Assembly: GCA_040756085.1 (NCBI GenBank)
Contig: JBFMAE010000282.1
Location: 1 to 11,243, forward strand
Reading direction: 5' to 3'
DNA length: 11,243 nucleotides
Source: JBFMAE01 sp040756085
GTDB taxonomy: Bacteria; Desulfobacterota; BSN033; UBA1163
Part shown: positions 1 to 6,532 of the stretch, piece after piece
Layout: each line of letters opens with the position of its first letter
Numbering within the stretch: position 1 is the first letter of the stretch
Made by a program: the position numbers and the translations under genes
The notes under the pieces: generated by a model
The model's input: the letters and a program-made list of their open reading frames with translations, nothing else
Database searches by the model: none
What the model was told of the DNA's origin: nothing

Positions 1-251
1 CTTTCAACACCGGCCTCATGCGAAAAATCGGTTTTCACAACATGAGCTACGGTGAGGATTATGCAGCGGCGCTGCGAATCTGCCGGGAATACCGGATCGG
101 GAGGATCTATGAAGGCCTCTACCTCTGCAGACGCTGGTCGGGCAACACCGACACAGCTCTCAGCATCGAAGAGGCAAACCGAAAAGATGCCTTAAAGGAT
201 AAGATCCGGACCGACGAAATTCTCGCCCGGCAGAAAATGAATCAAGCTTAA
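1..251 (+). CDS. Glycosyltransferase family 2, C-terminal part (5' end outside window)
   Basis: The reading frame is open from base 3 and stops at TAA 249-251, giving 82 visible residues. The gene starts upstream of the window, and the ATG at 18 is internal. The segment MSYGEDYAAALRICREYRIG followed by an LYLCRRW-type stretch resembles the end of a GT-A fold family 2 glycosyltransferase. There the (G)ED acidic motif helps position the acceptor or catalytic base, and the RIYE-LYL strand follows it. Such enzymes transfer a sugar from a nucleotide-sugar donor in the cytoplasm, often for cell-surface polysaccharide. The C-terminal 25 residues are charged and probably helical. Substrate cannot be told from this fragment. 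The family call rests on pattern recognition of the ED motif and its surroundings. Confidence 0.72.
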   Translation, partial: FNTGLMRKIGFHNMSYGEDYAAALRICREYRIGRIYEGLYLCRRWSGNTDTALSIEEANRKDALKDKIRTDEILARQKMNQA

Positions 252-478
252 CGTTGTAACGTTTAAAGGTGTAAAGGTGCCGCTATAAATGTTCTCCAGC
301 ACACCCAACTGCCTTTTAGAACATTTTTATACACCCGACAGGTTAATTCTCACCACCATCATCCAGGAACGGGCTCTTCTTCTGGCTATTATGAATCCAG
401 TCTGAAAAATAATGAAGAGAGAACGGCGCGGTTGTCGTCTCGGGCGACGCCGATCAACTCGAATGTAATACAATCTTT
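252..478. other. Gene-poor intergenic stretch with a diverged short repeat
   Basis: No convincing gene is seen. The stretch has a small tandem motif (AACGTT-GT-AACGTT, 250-263) and, at 273-306, one copy of a roughly 34-nt word that recurs at 10144-10176. It also has a weak interrupted stem around 424-452 (GGCG ... GTCG ... CGAC ... CGCC). Short open frames occur, for example an ATG at 289 with 35 codons, but they lack a ribosome binding site and resemble nothing I recognise. Confidence 0.5.
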
Positions 479-584
479 GTATATCCCCGCCCTAAAGGAC
501 GGGGCTTTTCTTTATCTTCAGATTTGAAATTGCCTTCATCCCCAGTCTGAAACCTGGGGCTTTCGGGATTATACGGGGTAAATT
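479..584. repeat. 106-bp double-hairpin repeat, copy 1
   Basis: This copy matches 7188-7293 at 105 of 106 positions; the only difference is A552 versus G7261. It contains hairpin 1 (485-504, CCCCG...CGGGG with a near-perfect inner CCT/AGG) followed on the plus strand by a T-rich stretch, and hairpin 2 (540-559, CCCCAG...CTGGGG). The T-rich tail makes hairpin 1 look like a plus-strand intrinsic terminator for the glycosyltransferase gene. It lies 21 bp beyond the stop of the convergent DUF1989 gene. The near-identity of two copies 6.7 kb apart indicates recent dispersal. The hairpin-plus-tail form, read on the minus strand, recalls the right ends of IS200/IS605-group elements, but no transposase of that group is beside it. 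Confidence 0.9.
485..513 (+). terminator. Terminator-like hairpin inside repeat copy 1
   Basis: The stem CCCCG/CGGGG (one C-A mismatch, then CCT/AGG, AA loop) spans 485-504. It is followed by CTTTTCTTT at 505-513. It is placed to end plus-strand transcription coming from the glycosyltransferase gene. The identical structure sits at 7194-7222. Confidence 0.5.
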
Positions 585-605
585 TCTTTGAGTTGTTTTT
601 TAGCT

Positions 606-1226
606 TTAGGGAGCGTCACTCAAGACCTTGATCTGGAGAGGCGTAGGGTTGAAGGCATTGCATGGGTTTCGGTCCTGAGGACAGTTGGAGATGGCGATCA
701 CGCAATCCATTTCAGCTTTCAGATCGACATAATCCCCGGATTTAGAGAGAGGTTCCTGAAGCTTCATCGATCCATCGGATTGGAATGTCAGATTCATAAA
801 GATATTGAAACAGCAGTCGAAGTCGAAATCTTCTCGCCGGATGCCGTGAGACTTGAAAGCAAGGGTGAGATTTTCAGCACAGTTTCGGGTATTGCAGACT
901 TTAAACCTGAGAAAGTTTATCTCTTCGCTGCAAAAGCCCCCACCGGAATAGTGTAGCCCCACTTTGTCCTCTATAATAGATAACATCGGACGAGCCCGGT
1001 TGCTGTAAAGGGTGTGACCCTTTGTAAGTTTCCAGGTTCCATTTAATATATTGCTATAAACACAGGAAAGCTTTTCACCCTTGTCGGTCGCACTCAAGGC
1101 AACAAGGTCCGCTACCTGTTTTCCTTCGAGGTCGATCACGCGAATTATCTCTTCACGATGTAGGATCAGCGAGGTGTATTCCCGGGCGGGGATGGTCTTC
1201 TCAAAAAGGATTTTTCTTGTCATCAC
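606..1226 (-). CDS. DUF1989 / urea carboxylase-associated family protein
   Basis: A 206-residue soluble protein of the DUF1989 family (often annotated as urea carboxylase-associated protein). Hallmarks visible are an early IDLEGKQVADL segment (res. 31-41), GGGFCS (95-100), CCFNIFMNL (138-146) and the C-terminal block with MDCVIAISNCPQ, NPCN and NPTPLQIKV (173-201). The conserved Cys/Asp residues suggest a small-molecule or metal-binding fold, but the biochemical role of the family is not established to my knowledge. No urea carboxylase or allophanate hydrolase lies in the window, so the usual name says little here. The first codon is GTG at 1226 with an ATG immediately after it (1223); either could be used. 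Only 6 bp separate it from the zinc-ribbon stop, so it is the last gene of the minus-strand operon. No good Shine-Dalgarno is seen, consistent with translational coupling. Confidence 0.85.
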   Translation of the reverse strand: MMTRKILFEKTIPAREYTSLILHREEIIRVIDLEGKQVADLVALSATDKGEKLSCVYSNILNGTWKLTKGHTLYSNRARPMLSIIEDKVGLHYSGGGFCSEEINFLRFKVCNTRNCAENLTLAFKSHGIRREDFDFDCCFNIFMNLTFQSDGSMKLQEPLSKSGDYVDLKAEMDCVIAISNCPQDRNPCNAFNPTPLQIKVLSDAP

Positions 1227-1232
1227 ATCTAT

Positions 1233-1418
1233 TCAAAGCTTTTCTTTTAATTTTTGGATTTCCTTTTGAACATCCTTCCACATATGGCCGTGAAGCGTTA
1301 GGGTTAATTTACAGAAAGGACAGGTCAGGACAGCCCCTTCGAATAAATCGGTAACAGTGTAATCAGTCTTCCGACCACAGACCGGGCAGGTGAAGGGTAA
1401 TTTTTTAGACTGATGCAT
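1233..1418 (-). CDS. Small zinc-ribbon protein (61 aa)
   Basis: Start ATG (1418-1416) overlaps the TAA stop of the upstream radical SAM gene (TAATG), a classic stop-start coupling that favours this start over the longer open frame reaching 1526, which would run deep inside the radical SAM gene. The 61 residues contain two CxxC knuckles: CPVC (res. 11-14) and CPFC (res. 33-36). They are spaced by about 18 residues, typical of a rubredoxin-like zinc ribbon. A charged helix (VQKEIQKLKEKL) closes the protein. The size suggests a metal- or nucleic-acid-binding adaptor, or a partner of the radical SAM enzyme, which itself carries a C-terminal zinc ribbon. Function is unknown. It could alternatively be a detached zinc-ribbon domain of either neighbour. 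Confidence 0.75.
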   Translation of the reverse strand: MHQSKKLPFTCPVCGRKTDYTVTDLFEGAVLTCPFCKLTLTLHGHMWKDVQKEIQKLKEKL

Positions 1419-2602
1419 TACGACCAGATGCCGTGTATGGGTTTTCCACAATACCCGCACTTCCCTCCCTTCAGGTGGATTTCTCCAACCATGAACCCTG
1501 TTCGTTGGATAATCAATTTCTTGCATTTTGGGCAGAAAGTGTTCTCACCCAGGTGGCCCGGGATATTCCCGATGTAAACATATTCGAGGCCAGAAGACAA
1601 AGCCACTTCCCGGGCTCTCTCCAGCGTCGAAACCGGCGTCGGGGGGAGGGTCTTGAGCTTGTATAAAGGATAGAAGCGGGAGAAATGGATCGGGGTTTCT
1701 GCGCCCAGTTCTCTCTTCACCCAGAGGCACATTTCTTTTACCATCGCGATGTCATCATTCTTTGTAGGGATGACGAGGTTTGTGATCTCCACGTGGACTT
1801 TTTCCTTCTTCAGGATTTTCAATGTCTCGAGCACTGGGTTGAGTTCTCCGTTGCACAGTTCATGATAAAATGCCTCTGTAAAACCTTTCAGATCAATATT
1901 GGCCGCATCGAGTACTTTGCACAGGTTTCGGAGTGGACCTGGATTGATGAAGCCGTTGGAGTGGGTCACATTCAGAAGCCCTGCCTTCTTTGTGAGATGG
2001 GCTATGTCCAACATGAATTCATAAAAGATGGTAGGTTCTACATAAGTATAAGCAATAGAATGGGCCCCTATCTGTTTGGCCATCTTAACCACCATCTCCG
2101 GTGGGACTTCGTAGCTGTATACATCCTCTGGAGAGGCTTGGGAGATCTCCCAATTCTGGCAAAACTTACACTGAAAATTGCATCCCGCCGTTGCAAGCGA
2201 AAAAGAGGTGGTGGCAGGAAGGACATGGAAGAAAGGTTTCTTCTCGATCGGGTCCGGATGGAGGGCACAGGGATTCCCGTAAACCAGGCTGTAATATTTT
2301 CCATCCCGATTCTCACGAACTCTGCAAGCGCCCCTCTTTCCCTTGGGAACACGGCAAAGATGCGGGCACAGTTCGCATTGGATTTCTCCTCTATCGAGCG
2401 AAGTAAAATATGGAGACAGCTTTGTTTTGATGAGCCCCTTCCTGGCCCATTTTGCGTGGGATATTGCAGGAAAGCTGAAGAGATTTGCAGCAGATAACAG
2501 GCAGACACTTCTACCACAAAACTTCAGAAAATCTCGTTTTGTCAGTCTAAGATTGAAGAAAGGGTCATACCATATAGGTTGATAATTTAGCGGTTCACTC
2601 AT
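1418..2602 (-). CDS. amrS: AmmeMemoRadiSam-type radical SAM enzyme with TAT-like leader
   Basis: A 394-residue radical SAM protein of the PflA-like / AmmeMemoRadiSam (AmrS) group. From the N-terminus it shows a twin-arginine-like leader (TKRDFLK at res. 21-27, hydrophobic stretch 33-48, SHA at 48-50) and an auxiliary Cys cluster (C76, C79, C83, C93; CELCPHLC). The radical SAM [4Fe-4S] motif follows as C141-x3-C145-x2-C148 (CNFQCKFC), then a TIM-barrel-like body (YVEPT, THSNG, DLKGF), and a C-terminal zinc ribbon (C357/C360, C382/C385). In other genomes the group occurs with Memo and AMMECR1 proteins; neither is in this window. The substrate is unknown. The start has an AAGGA 9 nt upstream. 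It lies 51 bp after the pyrophosphatase gene and is stop-start coupled to the zinc-ribbon gene. The leader has KR rather than RR, so export is uncertain. Confidence 0.88.
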   Translation of the reverse strand: MSEPLNYQPIWYDPFFNLRLTKRDFLKFCGRSVCLLSAANLFSFPAISHAKWARKGLIKTKLSPYFTSLDRGEIQCELCPHLCRVPKGKRGACRVRENRDGKYYSLVYGNPCALHPDPIEKKPFFHVLPATTSFSLATAGCNFQCKFCQNWEISQASPEDVYSYEVPPEMVVKMAKQIGAHSIAYTYVEPTIFYEFMLDIAHLTKKAGLLNVTHSNGFINPGPLRNLCKVLDAANIDLKGFTEAFYHELCNGELNPVLETLKILKKEKVHVEITNLVIPTKNDDIAMVKEMCLWVKRELGAETPIHFSRFYPLYKLKTLPPTPVSTLERAREVALSSGLEYVYIGNIPGHLGENTFCPKCKKLIIQRTGFMVGEIHLKGGKCGYCGKPIHGIWS

Positions 2603-2653
2603 CGTTTAATTTCCTTCTTTGCTGAACGGAAGGGAGCCGTCCACACCACTAAA

Positions 2654-3283
2654 TTACTTCGGAATGGATTCAGGAGTCAACAGCTTTATCTCTTCTTGGT
2701 ATCTTTTTTGGGATTCGATGATTATCTGGATCGCTGACTCACGGTCTTCCCAGCCTTCCACACCGGTTTTTTTCTCCTCTAATTCCTTGTAAATTGAGAA
2801 AAAGTGTTCTATCTCCTTCAGCAAGTGGGGTGGAACATCTGAAAGACTCTCAATGTAATTCCATAAGGGATCGGAGACGGGTACGCAGAGGATTTTTTCG
2901 TCCGGCCCCTTCTCATCCCACATTTTGAACAACCCCACTGGTTTTGCTTCAATGATACAGCCAGGAAACGTGGGTTCCCAGACCAGAACGAGGGCATCGA
3001 GAGGATCTCCATCCCGGGCTAAGGTATCTTGAATAAAACCATAATCGCTGGGATAGTGAACAGCAGAAAAGAGCATTCGGTCAAATTTGAGCAACCTTTT
3101 CCCTTTATCGTATTCATACTTATTTCGACTCCCCTTGGGTATTTCAATCATAACGGTAACGGTCATTTTTCTATTCTCATCGATGGATGGGGTTTCTCCC
3201 TTGCCTGATTTGCGGAATTTTCTGATGGAAACCTTAATATTTCTTATAGAAGGATCCCTCTTAGATTTCATTTTGGGTTTCAT
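2654..3283 (-). CDS. ppa: Inorganic pyrophosphatase, family I, with basic N-terminal extension
   Basis: Soluble inorganic pyrophosphatase hydrolyses PPi to two phosphates and pulls biosynthetic reactions forward in the cytoplasm. The family I signature DGDPLD (res. 91-96) supplies three metal-binding aspartates. Other active-site residues are present: IEIPKGSRNKYEYD (46-59), MWDEKGPDEK (121-130) and YK (165-166), followed by VEGW. At 209 residues it is longer than the usual ~175 because of about 40 extra N-terminal residues that are very rich in Lys/Arg. The start at 3283 is supported by GGAGG 7 nt upstream. An internal ATG at residue 40 would give a standard-length enzyme but lacks equal support. 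It heads the four-gene minus-strand run and is divergent from the second radical SAM gene. Confidence 0.95.
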   Translation of the reverse strand: MKPKMKSKRDPSIRNIKVSIRKFRKSGKGETPSIDENRKMTVTVMIEIPKGSRNKYEYDKGKRLLKFDRMLFSAVHYPSDYGFIQDTLARDGDPLDALVLVWEPTFPGCIIEAKPVGLFKMWDEKGPDEKILCVPVSDPLWNYIESLSDVPPHLLKEIEHFFSIYKELEEKKTGVEGWEDRESAIQIIIESQKRYQEEIKLLTPESIPK

Positions 3284-3327
3284 AACCTTGCCTCCATTCC
3301 ACCAATGATTTTTATCTATCTTTATTA

Positions 3328-3333
3328 ATTATA
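3328..3333 (-). promoter_or_regulatory. Candidate -10 element for the pyrophosphatase operon
   Basis: Read on the minus strand, 3333-3328 is a perfect TATAAT, 45 bp upstream of the pyrophosphatase start. The -35 region at the expected distance (TTTCGA-like, around 3350-3355) is poor. The call therefore rests mainly on the -10 hexamer and its position. Confidence 0.42.
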
Positions 3334-3381
3334 CACCTCCTCAATGAAATCGAAAAGATAATGAGAGTAAAAACAAACCAA

Positions 3382-3410
3382 TTGACACGTTTCTAGATAA
3401 CTCATAGAAT
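3382..3410 (+). promoter_or_regulatory. Sigma70-type promoter for the second radical SAM gene
   Basis: TTGACA at 3382-3387 and TAGAAT at 3405-3410 are separated by 17 bp. The predicted transcript would begin near 3417, leaving a leader of about 78 nt before the ATG at 3495. It lies in the 211-bp divergent intergenic region shared with the pyrophosphatase operon. Confidence 0.7.
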
Positions 3411-3494
3411 TAAAATAGATAGAGAAGGCCAAATATGTGTGAATAAATTTCTGTGATATTGAAACGTTGCCCTTGAGATAGAGGAACGTTCGAT

Positions 3495-4550
3495 ATGAAA
3501 CTCACACGTCGGAATTTTATCAAAAGTTCTTTTTTCATAGGCAGTTCCCTTATTCTCTCTCCGGTCTCCCTTCATGCTGGACTGAAAAAGGAGGAACGGC
3601 GGATTCCAGCCTATGAAAAATTGGAGAAAGAGGGTAAATTGTCTCAGAGGGTGAAGCAGGCCTACTCTATTTTCGAAAATTGCCATCTCTGTCCCAGGCG
3701 TTGCGGGGTGAATCGCCAAAAGGGCGAAAAGGGATTCTGCCGGGCTCCTTTAAAGCCTGTGATATTCAGCTATCATCCCCATTTTGGGGAGGAGATGCCA
3801 TTAGTAGGCGGAGGAGGGTCTGGTACCATTTTTTTCTCCAACTGCAACCTCCGCTGTATCTTCTGCCAGAACTGGCCTATCTCCCATGAAGGAAGAGGAA
3901 AGGAAGTTCAAGATGAAGACGTGGCAGACATGATGATCCACCTCCAGAAGATGGGTTGCTATAATATTAACCTCGTCACGCCGACCCACGTCATGCCGAA
4001 CATCCTCAATGCCACGCGGATTGCTCTGAAAAAAGGGCTGCATCTCCCTCTGGTTTACAACAGCAGCGGCTACGAACTCTTGGAGATATTAAAAATATTA
4101 GATGGCATCGTCGATATCTATTTGCCCGATATGAAATACATGGATCCTGATAAGGCGGCGAAGTATTCAGCCGGGGCTTCAGACTATCCTGAAGTGACGA
4201 AGAAAGCGATCATCGAAATGAACCGGCAGGTCGGACAACTCCAGATCGATCAGCAGGGAATTGCTCTTCGCGGACTGATCATCCGGCATTTGGTCATGCC
4301 CAACCGGGTAGCCGGGACGGAGAAATTTGTCAAATGGGTGGCTGAAACCCTTCCCAGATCGACTTATGTTAATATCATGGCTCAATATCGTGTGGAATAT
4401 AAAGCTTATGATTACCCAGAGATCGCCCGAGGGATCACCGTGCAGGAATTCCTGGAGGCCATGGACAGGGTTAAAATATATGGCCTGACCAATCTTGACC
4501 CTCAGTCTGTGTCAATCAGGAACTTTTACCGTCTCCGCAAATCAGATTGA
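3495..4550 (+). CDS. PflA-like radical SAM protein (COG1313-like) with TAT signal
   Basis: A 351-residue radical SAM protein resembling pyruvate formate-lyase activating enzyme homologues (COG1313/PflX-like). It begins with a textbook twin-arginine leader: TRRNFIK (res. 4-10), hydrophobic core (11-24) and LHA (26-28). Next come an auxiliary Cys set (C63, C66, C70, C82; CHLCPRRCG) and the radical SAM motif C117-x3-C121-x2-C124 (CNLRCIFC) followed by QNW. Further on are VTPTH, YNSSGY and YLPDMKY, typical of this group. Unlike the 1418-2602 enzyme it has no C-terminal zinc ribbon. An AGAGG precedes the ATG by about 9 nt and a good promoter lies upstream. TAT leaders on radical SAM enzymes are unusual because the chemistry normally needs cytoplasmic reductants. 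The leader may direct periplasmic location or be a membrane anchor. Substrate unknown. Confidence 0.88.
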   Translation: MKLTRRNFIKSSFFIGSSLILSPVSLHAGLKKEERRIPAYEKLEKEGKLSQRVKQAYSIFENCHLCPRRCGVNRQKGEKGFCRAPLKPVIFSYHPHFGEEMPLVGGGGSGTIFFSNCNLRCIFCQNWPISHEGRGKEVQDEDVADMMIHLQKMGCYNINLVTPTHVMPNILNATRIALKKGLHLPLVYNSSGYELLEILKILDGIVDIYLPDMKYMDPDKAAKYSAGASDYPEVTKKAIIEMNRQVGQLQIDQQGIALRGLIIRHLVMPNRVAGTEKFVKWVAETLPRSTYVNIMAQYRVEYKAYDYPEIARGITVQEFLEAMDRVKIYGLTNLDPQSVSIRNFYRLRKSD

Positions 4551-4812
4551 ATTCACTATAGTCAATTGCGATAAAGTTGCGTAAAAATGGGAAAAAATAT
4601 ACGCATTTATCTTTCTGATTTTAAAGTATTTTTCGATTCTTTTTAAAAATGCGAATAAAAATATCTCAAAAATAGATTTTCACCTTCTCACCATAACTCA
4701 AAAGCAATTTTAACGCCCTTCTAACCCTTTAAATTCTAAACACTCTTGATGCTTTTTCTTTTAAATAGAAATTAAAGGTAATGGTATAGAAATTGCTGTT
4801 TGATTATCTATA
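4551..4812. other. AT-rich intergenic region
   Basis: There is no gene that I can support. The region is strongly AT-rich with A- and T-runs. It contains one interrupted inverted repeat, TGCGTA (4578-4583) with TACGCA (4600-4605), and related words (AAAAATGCG near 4645). It probably holds the end of the upstream transcript and the promoter of the downstream pair, but no convincing terminator or -35/-10 pair stands out. A TATAAT at 4809-4814 overlaps the ATG of the next small gene and has no matching -35. Confidence 0.45.
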
Positions 4813-4953
4813 ATGTGGCGAAACTGGATGATTGGTTTATTGGGAATATGGCTCATCATTGCTGCTTTCACCCTTAATGGGAATTTCCACAACGAACTCA
4901 TTGTTGGAATGGTAGTTGCCATTTTAGGTTTTTGGACGGCAGTGCAGAGCTAA
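4813..4953 (+). CDS. Small SPW-repeat-like membrane protein (46 aa)
   Basis: ATG at 4813 to TAA at 4951-4953 encodes 46 residues with two hydrophobic segments (about res. 6-19 and 29-43) joined by a short polar loop (NGNFHNE). The pattern RNWMIGLLGIWLIIAAF, then NELIVG and an AILGFW-type end, resembles one unit of SPW-repeat membrane proteins (small two-helix integral membrane proteins of unknown role). No clear Shine-Dalgarno precedes it, and a TATAAT overlaps its start, so the start might be the ATG at 4828, or the gene may be weakly translated. It ends 24 bp before the third radical SAM gene and could be co-transcribed with it. Confidence 0.55.
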   Translation: MWRNWMIGLLGIWLIIAAFTLNGNFHNELIVGMVVAILGFWTAVQS

Positions 4954-4977
4954 TGAATTAATCATGGGGATGTTAAA

Positions 4978-6420
4978 ATGAACTTTGCAGAACAGATCAA
5001 AGATTTTAGTAGCCATCAGGCCTCCAAGATGATCGTGGAACTCTTAAGGAGGGTTTCTGACGAAAGGTTGATTCAGTTAACTTATTTAGGAGAGAAATTG
5101 ACCTCAGATGATGAAGTAATAGGTGCCATTCGGGGGGTCAGGAGCCTCCTTCAAAATTCAGACCATCCCGCCAAAAAAATGTTTCGAGAAGTTCTGGAAT
5201 ATCTTCCCCCGAAGAACCGGACGGTCATCTTTAACACCCTCTTTAATAATGCCTGGTTCGCCGGAAATAGGAAAAGGGATCTCTTTGAAAAAGAACATGG
5301 TTTTCGGCCTCCTTTTGTCATGATCCTCAGCCCGACCTGGCAGTGTAATTTAAGATGTGCAGGTTGCTATACCCTGGGCTATCAGAGGCATCCCGGACTG
5401 TCTTATGACCTGGTGAAGCGCATTCTAAGAGAATGTATGGAGATGGGGCTCTATTTCGTTACCGTCCTCGGGGGCGAACCATTTATGTATCCCTATCTTT
5501 TCGAAATGATTGAAGACCATCCCCAGATCTTCTTCCAGGTCTATACAAATGGGACATTGATGACAAAAGAGAAGGCAGAGAAGATCAGGGACCTGGGAAA
5601 TGCCATGGTCGTGGTGAGCTGCGAAGGCTATGAGGAGGAGACCGATCGATGGAGGGGTCCGGGTGTCTTCAAGAAAATTGTGGAGGCCATGGATCACCTC
5701 CGAGAGGCACACGTCCTCTTCGGTTCTTCAGCAACCGTGACCAAAAATAATGTCGGTATCATCTCTTCTGAAGAGTGGATCGATTTCCTCCTGGATAAGG
5801 GGATTATCGCCCAGATGTATTTTCTTTACCTCCCCGTTAATGGCCAGGGTGATATCCATCTGATGGTCACTCCGGAACAGCGAAACCATCTTCGGAAACA
5901 GGTCATTCAATTCAGGAGAACCAAACCCTTGTTCATCCTCGATTTCTGGAATGATGGACCCCATGTCCAAGGGTGCATTGCCGGGGGAAGAAGGTACTTC
6001 CATATCAATGCCAATGGTGATGTAGAACCCTGTGTCTATACTCACATTGCCATGAACAACATCAAAGATGTGTCTTTGGCCGAGGCGCTGGATAGTCTCC
6101 TCTTCAGGGCCATTCGTAAGAGTCAACCCCATAATGAAAATCACTTGAGACCCTGCATGATCATCGACAACCCCCATATCTACAGGGAGATCATTGAAGA
6201 GACAAAACCCTATTTTACGCATAAAGGCGCTGAGGAGGTTGTGACAGCAATGAAGGAAGAGCTCGATGCCTATGCCGCACGGTTTGGGGTTTTTGCGGAT
6301 AGGGTGTGGAGAGAGGAGTATCTCAAGCAGACCGGTGTGACATCCAGTTGTACCTCCTCAAGTACCTGTCCACCGGCAGAAAGGATCGGGGTTTCCATGT
6401 CGATGAAATCCAACTTCTGA
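4978..6420 (+). CDS. Radical SAM protein with short SPASM-like C-terminal region
   Basis: A 480-residue cytoplasmic radical SAM protein. An N-terminal helical domain of about 110 residues precedes the core. The core has CxxxCxxC at C123, C127, C130 (CNLRCAGC) followed by Y, the SAM-binding GGEP (165-168), and a barrel with YTNGT (189-193). The C-terminal part carries sparse Cys residues, C333 (GCIAGGRRY), C352 (DVEPCVYTH) and C393 (LRPCM). This looks like a shortened SPASM/twitch domain binding at most one auxiliary cluster. Two further Cys lie in the Ser/Thr-rich tail (CTSSSTC, 458-464). SPASM proteins commonly modify peptides, but no precursor-like small gene is obvious apart from the 46-aa membrane protein upstream. 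Start ATG has GGGGA 7 nt upstream. A strong terminator follows. Exact reaction unknown. Confidence 0.85.
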   Translation: MNFAEQIKDFSSHQASKMIVELLRRVSDERLIQLTYLGEKLTSDDEVIGAIRGVRSLLQNSDHPAKKMFREVLEYLPPKNRTVIFNTLFNNAWFAGNRKRDLFEKEHGFRPPFVMILSPTWQCNLRCAGCYTLGYQRHPGLSYDLVKRILRECMEMGLYFVTVLGGEPFMYPYLFEMIEDHPQIFFQVYTNGTLMTKEKAEKIRDLGNAMVVVSCEGYEEETDRWRGPGVFKKIVEAMDHLREAHVLFGSSATVTKNNVGIISSEEWIDFLLDKGIIAQMYFLYLPVNGQGDIHLMVTPEQRNHLRKQVIQFRRTKPLFILDFWNDGPHVQGCIAGGRRYFHINANGDVEPCVYTHIAMNNIKDVSLAEALDSLLFRAIRKSQPHNENHLRPCMIIDNPHIYREIIEETKPYFTHKGAEEVVTAMKEELDAYAARFGVFADRVWREEYLKQTGVTSSCTSSSTCPPAERIGVSMSMKSNF

Positions 6421-6464
6421 GAATTAAATATTTTTTGTGTAATTCTTTTTTCTCTTCTTTGTAG

Positions 6465-6492
6465 CGTCGGCATTTAATGCCGGCGTTTTTTT
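6465..6492 (+). terminator. Rho-independent terminator
   Basis: The stem CGTCGGCA (6465-6472) pairs with TGCCGGCG (6478-6485), with one G-U pair and a 5-nt loop. It is followed by seven T at 6486-6492. It closes the radical SAM transcript 44 bp after its stop. Confidence 0.88.
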
Positions 6493-6532
6493 ATTCTCAT
6501 AACATGGAACCCATATACACAGCACGAATTCG

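Noticed and set aside
289..396. Short 35-codon frame after the glycosyltransferase
   Set aside because: It has no ribosome binding site, no motif, and no conserved-looking composition.
588..956. 122-codon plus-strand open frame opposite the DUF1989 gene
   Set aside because: It is antisense to conserved DUF1989 motifs and has no supporting features of its own.
1419..1526. N-terminal extension of the zinc-ribbon frame up to 1526
   Set aside because: It would lie wholly inside the AmrS coding region. The TAATG stop-start at 1418 gives a natural start, and the extension lacks conserved features.
1685..2497. 270-codon plus-strand open frame opposite the AmrS gene
   Set aside because: It is entirely antisense to a well-supported radical SAM gene with all its motifs. 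It has no recognisable domain and is a shadow frame.
4809..4814. TATAAT as the promoter of the small SPW-like gene
   Set aside because: It overlaps the ATG and has no -35 at 16-18 bp. An AT-rich chance match is likely.
1418..6420. Ribosomally made peptide (RiPP) cluster around the three radical SAM genes
   Set aside because: No precursor-like peptide, peptidase or dedicated transporter is visible. The 46-aa neighbour looks like a membrane SPW unit, so I keep this only as a question under the findings.
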